Positions 59,472 to 64,000 of a stretch of DNA of 64,000 nt are shown piece by piece. The DNA lies in the NCBI RefSeq assembly GCF_000829515.1, contig NZ_JXRR01000001.1, positions 486,403-550,402 on the forward strand, read 5' to 3'. Position 1 is the first letter of the stretch. Each line of letters begins with the position of its first letter. The position numbers were made by a program, and so were the translations under genes. Under the pieces are notes generated by a model. That model searched no databases. It was not told the origin of the DNA and saw nothing but the letters and a program-made list of their open reading frames with translations. Source of the stretch: Jeotgalibacillus campisalis (GTDB lineage Bacteria; Bacillota; Bacilli; Bacillales; Jeotgalibacillaceae).

Positions 59472-60566
59472 ATGAAAGTGAAAGTAGAGGATTTACATGA
59501 AGGTTGTATTATTGCTGAAAATATAATGGGTTTAACGAACCATCCGATTATGACCAAAAATACGCCTGTAACAGCCCTGCACATTGAACTATTACAGGCT
59601 TTTCAAATCGATTATGTAGCCGTCCATTCAAAAAAAGAAGACGGCAGCTTGTTCGGAGCAGAGGCGCTGGATGAGGCATCTATCAAGGAAGAAAGAGAAG
59701 TGCGTTTGTTGAGTTCAAGTCCTAGAAGTGAATTTGAGCGTCAATACCAGGAAGCTGCCACGTTTTATAAAAAAGAATTTTCAAATTGGCAGTCTGGAAG
59801 CAAAGTGGATATTGTTAAACTTAAGCAAGCCCTGATTCCTTTACTCACAGGCTCTCGAATCGAGGAACATAGCTATTATCTTCATGAGCTGTGTGAGGCG
59901 AATGATTATATAGCTCATCACTCAATTGCTGTAGGGGTCCTTTGCCATTTACTTGGACGGAAAATGGGCTATGACGAAGGCCTCTGTACGCAACTCGCAC
60001 TTGCCGGAGTGTTGGCGGATGTGGGTATGGCTAAAATGCCCATATCGATTTTGCAGAAGTCTACTGGTCTAGAGCGGGAAGAGGCAATTGAAATCCGTAA
60101 ACACTCGATCTTCAGCTATCAATATATTATGGACACCCCGTTTTTAAAAAAAGAAATGAAAAAAGCAATCTATCAGCATCATGAGCGTCTAGACGGCAGT
60201 GGCTACCCAATCGGAGAAAAAGGGTCTGCAATTAGTTTGTTTTCTCAAATCATTGCCATTGCTGATATGTATCATGCGATGACCTCTGAACGGCTCTACA
60301 AAAAACAGCAGTCCCCTTTTAAAACACTGGAAATTATAATGGAAGACAGTTTCGGTAAATTTGATCTTGTTGTCGTAAAAGCGTTGCAAGACTTAATTGG
60401 GAACCTGACACCCGGAACAAAAGTCCAATTATCTGACGGCCAAAAGGCGGAAGTCATTTACACACCGCCAGCCGATGTCACAAGACCTGTCGTAAAAACA
60501 GCTGAAATGGGAGAAATACTCGATCTATCCCGACAGCGCAAGTTGTTTATTGATCGAATACTTTAA
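59472..60566 (+). CDS. HD-GYP-like domain protein with altered active site
   Basis: The 364-residue protein has an N-terminal domain (~1-110) and an HD-GYP-type domain (~130-310) with HHSIAVGVLCHLLGRKMG, LAGVLADVGMAKMPISIL, HHERLDGSGYP and IIAIADMYHAM. HD-GYP enzymes hydrolyse c-di-GMP. The metal-binding HD pair reads A182-D183 instead of His-Asp, and the conserved Lys of HDIGK is M186, so catalysis is doubtful while the GYP-side residues are intact. ATG at 59472 with GGGGTGA. The gene stands alone between gyrA and sigY terminators. Confidence 0.88.
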   Translation: MKVKVEDLHEGCIIAENIMGLTNHPIMTKNTPVTALHIELLQAFQIDYVAVHSKKEDGSLFGAEALDEASIKEEREVRLLSSSPRSEFERQYQEAATFYKKEFSNWQSGSKVDIVKLKQALIPLLTGSRIEEHSYYLHELCEANDYIAHHSIAVGVLCHLLGRKMGYDEGLCTQLALAGVLADVGMAKMPISILQKSTGLEREEAIEIRKHSIFSYQYIMDTPFLKKEMKKAIYQHHERLDGSGYPIGEKGSAISLFSQIIAIADMYHAMTSERLYKKQQSPFKTLEIIMEDSFGKFDLVVVKALQDLIGNLTPGTKVQLSDGQKAEVIYTPPADVTRPVVKTAEMGEILDLSRQRKLFIDRIL

Positions 60567-60603
60567 AGGTTTAAGGCAGCTGGGTATAACTCATAATAAT
60601 AAG

Positions 60604-60648
60604 AAAGAATGTTTTCATGACCATTTATTCATGTAAACATTCTTTTTT
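60604..60648 (+). terminator. Terminator of the HD-GYP gene
   Basis: AAAGAATGTTT pairs with AAACATTCTTT, with an inner CATG/CATG pair, then T-run. It separates the gene from sigY. Confidence 0.85.
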
Positions 60649-60670
60649 TATTTTTCCTAAAAAATAAAAA

Positions 60671-60696
60671 TGAACAAACGATAACTCCAAAACGTA
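60671..60696 (+). promoter_or_regulatory. Candidate SigY-dependent promoter of sigY
   Basis: TGAACA (60671-60676), sixteen bases, then CGTA (60693-60696). B. subtilis SigY reads a TGAACG / CGTC-type promoter, so this is a one-base-off match in each box and would make the operon autoregulated. Confidence 0.6.
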
Positions 60697-60731
60697 TAAG
60701 AAGTAAGATTGTAAAAAAAGAAGGTGAAAAG

Positions 60732-61253
60732 GTGAAGGAAAGGGAGCAGGAACTGATTCAACAAGCAATAGCAGGAAACGATGAATCCCTTGCAATGCTT
60801 TTGCATGAACATTATCAATTTTTATTTTTATACTTGCTGAAATTAACCCTTTATCCTTCAGAAGCAGAGGAATTAACACAGGATACGATCGTCAGGTGTA
60901 TCGAACGCTTTCATCAATATAATCCCAAAAAAGCAGCGTTTACCACATGGATGATTCAAATAGGTACGAACTTATGGCTTGATAAAAAAAGAAGGAAAAA
61001 GCGGGAGAAACAGTATATGAATAAACAGCAGCTTTCATGGAAAATCGGCCAAAGAGAAGATGAGCAATGGCTGATTATTACTGAAGCTCTCAAAACGTTA
61101 AAAGATACTTATCGGATTCCTGTCATTTTAAAGCACTATTATGGCTACAGCTATGAAGAAATCAGCTTAATTTGTCGAGTGCCCATCGGAACAGTTAAAT
61201 CGAGACTAAACAGTGGATTAAAAAAACTGAGGGAGGAGCTTGGGGATGGATGA
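60732..61253 (+). CDS. sigY: ECF-type RNA polymerase sigma factor SigY
   Basis: The 173-residue protein has sigma region 2 (YPSEAEELTQDTIVRCIERF, AAFTTWMIQIGTNLWLD) and region 4 (YRIPVILKHYYGYSYEEISLI, VPIGTVKSRLNSGLKKLREEL). The next five genes have the same order, sizes and types as yxlC-yxlD-yxlE-yxlF-yxlG of the B. subtilis sigY operon, which fixes the name. It starts at GTG behind AAGGTGA. It overlaps yxlC by eight bases. In B. subtilis the operon lies elsewhere, not beside gyrA and rrn. Confidence 0.93.
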   Translation: MKEREQELIQQAIAGNDESLAMLLHEHYQFLFLYLLKLTLYPSEAEELTQDTIVRCIERFHQYNPKKAAFTTWMIQIGTNLWLDKKRRKKREKQYMNKQQLSWKIGQREDEQWLIITEALKTLKDTYRIPVILKHYYGYSYEEISLICRVPIGTVKSRLNSGLKKLREELGDG

Positions 61254-61545
61254 GAATAAACGTCTGGAAGATTCCTTAGCAAATGGTCTGCGAGCATTAG
61301 ACACAATAGAAACGTCTGTTCCTTCTATAGAGTCAATGAACATGCTTGTTCAGCAGACGAAGAAAAAAATGCGTATGGAACTATATCTATTTTTGACTAT
61401 TGCTCTTTTATTTACAGTTTGTACGGTTGTGTTTCTCGTCAATTCCCCTGGAGTATATGTAATGGTTCAGCTTCTGTTTATTCTGATTGTGAGTGTATGG
61501 GGAGCAATTTACTTCTACAGGGCAAAGGTGAGTCAGCATGAATGA
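61246..61545 (+). CDS. yxlC: YxlC, probable anti-SigY factor
   Basis: The 99-residue protein has a soluble N-terminus (~1-45) and two membrane segments (LYLFLTIALLFTVCTVVFLV, VMVQLLFILIVSVWGAIYFY), the layout of an anti-sigma factor holding the sigma at the membrane. B. subtilis YxlC with YxlD and YxlE inhibits SigY. ATG at 61246 is nine bases from GGAGG. It is the second gene of the operon. Confidence 0.85.
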   Translation: MDENKRLEDSLANGLRALDTIETSVPSIESMNMLVQQTKKKMRMELYLFLTIALLFTVCTVVFLVNSPGVYVMVQLLFILIVSVWGAIYFYRAKVSQHE

Positions 61546-61756
61546 TCTTAAACAGCTGCCAATCTGGTTTTTCGTTCTATTAGCAATCATCTTGTTCGCT
61601 CAAAGCCTGTACTTATTTATTGATGCAAGAAGAAGGGGGCATGCAAGATGGTTTTGGGGATTATGGGGAATGATTCAAACACCGATGCCCATTCTTTTTT
61701 ATTTACTTTGGTCAAGAGTTATTACACCAGCGATTCAGCAAAGGAGGAATAAATGA
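61538..61756 (+). CDS. yxlD: YxlD small membrane protein
   Basis: The 72-residue protein has two membrane segments (LPIWFFVLLAIILFAQSLYLF and FWGLWGMIQTPMPILFYLLW) with an RRRGHARW loop. It matches YxlD in size and place and contributes to control of SigY. Its ATG overlaps yxlC by eight bases and its stop overlaps the yxlE start. Confidence 0.85.
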   Translation: MNDLKQLPIWFFVLLAIILFAQSLYLFIDARRRGHARWFWGLWGMIQTPMPILFYLLWSRVITPAIQQRRNK

Positions 61757-61947
61757 TGGACGATATAAATTTAGCTGTAATAGCTCCGCTCCTTGTGATC
61801 AGCCTTCTTTTAGCTATTACTGCTTTGGTTGATGTATTTAAGCGACAAGCAACAAACGGTCCAAAAGTGATGTGGGTGCTGATTATTATATTGATTAGTA
61901 CGATTGGTCCTATTCTTTACTTTTTGTTTGGCAGAAAGGATGTTTAG
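61756..61947 (+). CDS. yxlE: YxlE small membrane protein
   Basis: The 63-residue protein has two membrane segments (IAPLLVISLLLAITALVDVF, VMWVLIIILISTIGPILYFLFGR) of the PLD nuclease-N/phospholipase_D-N type. AAGGAGG precedes two adjacent ATG codons; the second (61756) has the better spacing. It is part of the SigY control module. Confidence 0.82.
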   Translation: MDDINLAVIAPLLVISLLLAITALVDVFKRQATNGPKVMWVLIIILISTIGPILYFLFGRKDV

Positions 61948-61950
61948 CAT

Positions 61951-62850
61951 ATGATCACCCTTAATCAAGTCACAAAAAAATATGGACAAGTAGAAGCAGT
62001 CTCAGATGTAAGTTTTTCGTTAACATCAGGAAAAACGACAGCACTAGTTGGTCCAAATGGTGCTGGGAAAACGTCCCTTTTACACATGCTAAGCGGTTTA
62101 ATCTCTCCAGGGAGCGGGACCATTCACTATTTAACGAAAGAAAAAGACCCGAGAACGGTAATTGGATTTCTCCCCCGATATCCTGCCTTCCATGATTGGA
62201 TGACGGCCGAAGAATTTTTGCAGTTTGCCGCCAGACTTGGAAAGAAGTCTAAAAAGGAATCCCGAATTAGAGCATCAGAGTTATTAGAACTTGTCGGACT
62301 TGAAGATGTATATCGAAAAAAAATTGGCGGTTTTTCAGGCGGCATGAAGCAACGGCTCGGAATCGCTCAAGCGCTGGTGCACGAGCCGAAGCTTCTGTTA
62401 TTAGATGAACCCGTATCTGCACTGGATCCTATAGGCCGAAAAGAGATCATGAGTCTCTTGAATGGATTGAAAAATGAGATGACGATCTTGTACTCCACGC
62501 ATGTGTTACATGATGCTCAGCTTCTATGTGACGAAGTTCTAATGATGAATAAAGGAAAAATCATACTGTATGATTCTCTTCATACCATTTATCAGCAGTA
62601 TGACAGACCACGGATTATCATCAAATCAGAATATTCCTTGAGGTCGTGGGCAGCGGATATGCGACTGCGCTACCCTGAATGGGATATTCTTTCGGATGAG
62701 AATGAAGTGGTGATAACTGGATCCAATCTACCCGAACTGAGAAAAAACCTTTTACATGAAGTTAGCAAAAAGAACCTGCCCCTACGATCCATTAAATTTG
62801 GCACCTCCACATTAGAAGAAGTGTTTCATGAGGTGATGAACCATGAATGA
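61951..62850 (+). CDS. yxlF: YxlF ABC transporter ATP-binding protein
   Basis: The 299-residue protein has Walker A GPNGAGKTSLLHM, the signature FSGGMKQRLGIAQALVH, Walker B LLLLDEPVSALDP, and the H-loop STHV. It pairs with YxlG as an exporter of unknown substrate. It overlaps yxlG by eight bases. Confidence 0.95.
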   Translation: MITLNQVTKKYGQVEAVSDVSFSLTSGKTTALVGPNGAGKTSLLHMLSGLISPGSGTIHYLTKEKDPRTVIGFLPRYPAFHDWMTAEEFLQFAARLGKKSKKESRIRASELLELVGLEDVYRKKIGGFSGGMKQRLGIAQALVHEPKLLLLDEPVSALDPIGRKEIMSLLNGLKNEMTILYSTHVLHDAQLLCDEVLMMNKGKIILYDSLHTIYQQYDRPRIIIKSEYSLRSWAADMRLRYPEWDILSDENEVVITGSNLPELRKNLLHEVSKKNLPLRSIKFGTSTLEEVFHEVMNHE

Positions 62851-63619
62851 GTTTCACATTTTGCTTAAAAAAGAACTAACTGATATGTGGAGAAGCTATA
62901 AATTTTTTTGGATGCCTCTTCTATTTATCTCTCTCGGAATGATGCAGCCTTTAACGAGTTACTATCTCGCGGATCTCTTAGAAGAGTTTGGCGGTCTCCC
63001 GGAAAATGCAATAATTGAATTCCCTATTCCTTCAGCTACTCAAGTCTTCACTGAAACCTTTTCACAATTCTCCCAAATTGGTGTATTGATTATCGCTCTA
63101 TCTCTTATGGGAATGTTTGCGAACGAAAGAAACAAAGGAATTGCTCAAATGATTTTAACCAAACCCGTTTCATACAGAAATTACTTCTTATCAAAATGGA
63201 CTGCAGCTATTCTGCTGATTTTAACTTCCTTTGTGATGGGAGTTGCTTCAGCTTTATACTATATACACCTACTGTTTGAGCCGTTAGCTTCAAAAAGTGT
63301 ACTGGTTTCATCAAGCTACTATTTTTTGTGGCTCATCTTTGTTCTTACTGTCGTTCTCTTTTTCAGTTGTATTTTGAAAAAAACAGCAGCAGTTGGAGCA
63401 GCAGGTATTCTTATTGTCCTAACTTTAACGGTTCTCCCCTCTATTTTTAAGGAACCATTAAAATGGACTCCTGGGAATCTGCAGTCTTTTGCTCAAAAAG
63501 CAATCCAAGGAGATTCCCTCTACGGAACCTTCCCTCTAGTTACGGTTACTTTGTTTCTTATCGTAGGAATGGGTGCAGCAGCAGTCTACTATATGAAGAA
63601 AACGGAATGGTTAAAGTAA
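62843..63619 (+). CDS. yxlG: YxlG ABC-2 type permease
   Basis: The 258-residue protein has about six membrane segments with EFHILLKKELTDMWRSYKFFW at the start and ANERNKGIAQMILTKPVSYRNYFLSKW, typical of ABC-2 permeases. It completes the sigY operon. No terminator is visible before the rrn promoters. Confidence 0.9.
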   Translation: MNEFHILLKKELTDMWRSYKFFWMPLLFISLGMMQPLTSYYLADLLEEFGGLPENAIIEFPIPSATQVFTETFSQFSQIGVLIIALSLMGMFANERNKGIAQMILTKPVSYRNYFLSKWTAAILLILTSFVMGVASALYYIHLLFEPLASKSVLVSSSYYFLWLIFVLTVVLFFSCILKKTAAVGAAGILIVLTLTVLPSIFKEPLKWTPGNLQSFAQKAIQGDSLYGTFPLVTVTLFLIVGMGAAAVYYMKKTEWLK

Positions 63620-63700
63620 AGAGAAACACCTCTTGAGTCGTAAAATCACTCCGTTTTCTAACACTCTTTAAAACAAGTAAGCTATTTTTTAAAAAAAGGG

Positions 63701-63729
63701 TTGCTATAAAATGGAGCACATGGTATATT
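63701..63729 (+). promoter_or_regulatory. rRNA operon promoter P1
   Basis: TTGCTA (63701-63706) and TATATT (63724-63729) are 17 bases apart. The 63620-63947 gap also holds P2 and the leader; there is no other feature. Confidence 0.6.
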
Positions 63730-63798
63730 TATATGCGTCGCTTTGAGGCGAGCTAATCCAACTTAATTCAACTGCTTAAAGAATCTTAAAAAAAGTTG

Positions 63799-63828
63799 TT
63801 GACATCATATCGGGAAAAATGCTATGAT
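63799..63828 (+). promoter_or_regulatory. rRNA operon promoter P2
   Basis: TTGACA (63799-63804) and TATGAT (63823-63828) are 18 bases apart. The tandem promoter pair resembles B. subtilis rrnO, which also follows gyrA. A leader with ACCTTGAAAACTAAACAA, standard before Bacillus 16S genes, follows. Confidence 0.8.
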
Positions 63829-63947
63829 AGATTGGTCGCTTGAGAGAGCAACACACAAACGAAACACCCTGAACCTTGAAAACTAAACAACCAAAAACGT
63901 CAACGTTAATACTTGATTTAAATGAAACAAATGAGCTTTATCAAACA

Positions 63948-64000
63948 CTTTACGGAGAGTTTGATCCTGGCTCAGGACGAACGCTGGCGGCGTGCCTAAT
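63948..64000 (+). rRNA. 16S ribosomal RNA, 5' end only
   Basis: The conserved start GGAGAGTTTGATCCTGGCTC, followed by AGGACGAACGCTGGCGGC, is present from 63955. The mature 5' end is placed at about 63948 by analogy with B. subtilis. The gene runs out of the window. Confidence 0.97.

Overview
The window is the replication-origin region of a spore-forming member of the order Bacillales (Bacillaceae or Planococcaceae; I cannot fix the genus). The evidence is the order rpmH-dnaA-dnaN-yaaA-recF-remB-gyrB-gyrA with rnpA, spoIIIJ, jag, mnmE, mnmG, rsmG, noc, soj and spo0J on the other side. It also has the rpsF-ssb-rpsR and gdpP-rplI-dnaB clusters, the walRKHIJ operon, a purA / tRNA / walR neighbourhood as in Bacillus subtilis, and the sporulation gene yyaC.

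Layout. 1-11.3 kb is accessory: the end of an acyl-CoA synthetase-type gene, rlmH, a DASH cryptochrome, a 7TM-PAS-GGDEF diguanylate cyclase, small hydrolases and acetyltransferases, and an HTH/membrane-protein module with its own palindromic operators. 11.5-11.9 kb holds a dense DnaA-box cluster overlapping a 54-residue CxxH/CxxC protein. 12-23 kb holds an HtrA protease, glutaminase, a thioredoxin-like protein, the walRKHIJ operon and an M23 peptidase. 23.3-23.8 kb holds four tRNAs (Glu, fMet, Asp, Phe). 24-27 kb holds three plus-strand genes (K+ channel, YitT-like, RsbR-like). 27-49.4 kb is the conserved left flank of oriC, almost all on the minus strand. 49.4-51.6 kb is a bipartite oriC around dnaA. 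51.6-59.4 kb runs dnaN to gyrA. 59.4-63.6 kb holds an HD-GYP-like protein and a six-gene sigY-yxlCDEFG operon. The window ends at the promoters and first bases of a 16S rRNA gene.

Genes work together as follows. DnaA, DnaN, RecF, gyrase, the DnaB-type helicase and SSB serve replication. ParA/ParB/Noc with three parS-like sites serve origin segregation and division-site control. WalRK with WalHIJ and the M23 peptidase serve cell-wall homeostasis. GdpP degrades c-di-AMP, and SigY with its YxlCDE partners probably controls the YxlFG ABC exporter. Most genes left of oriC run on the minus strand, co-directional with a fork leaving oriC. The plus-strand exceptions (cryptochrome, cyclase, HTH module, GNAT-glutaminase, K+ channel to RsbR-like, yyaC) look like insertions into a conserved backbone.

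I found no CRISPR array, prophage, transposase or obvious novel defence system. The most unusual signals are the DnaA-box cluster 38 kb from dnaA, palindromic control regions of unknown partner, intergenic repeat elements (one between gyrB and gyrA), and signalling proteins lacking key residues (HD-GYP, GGDEF I-site, RsbR threonine).
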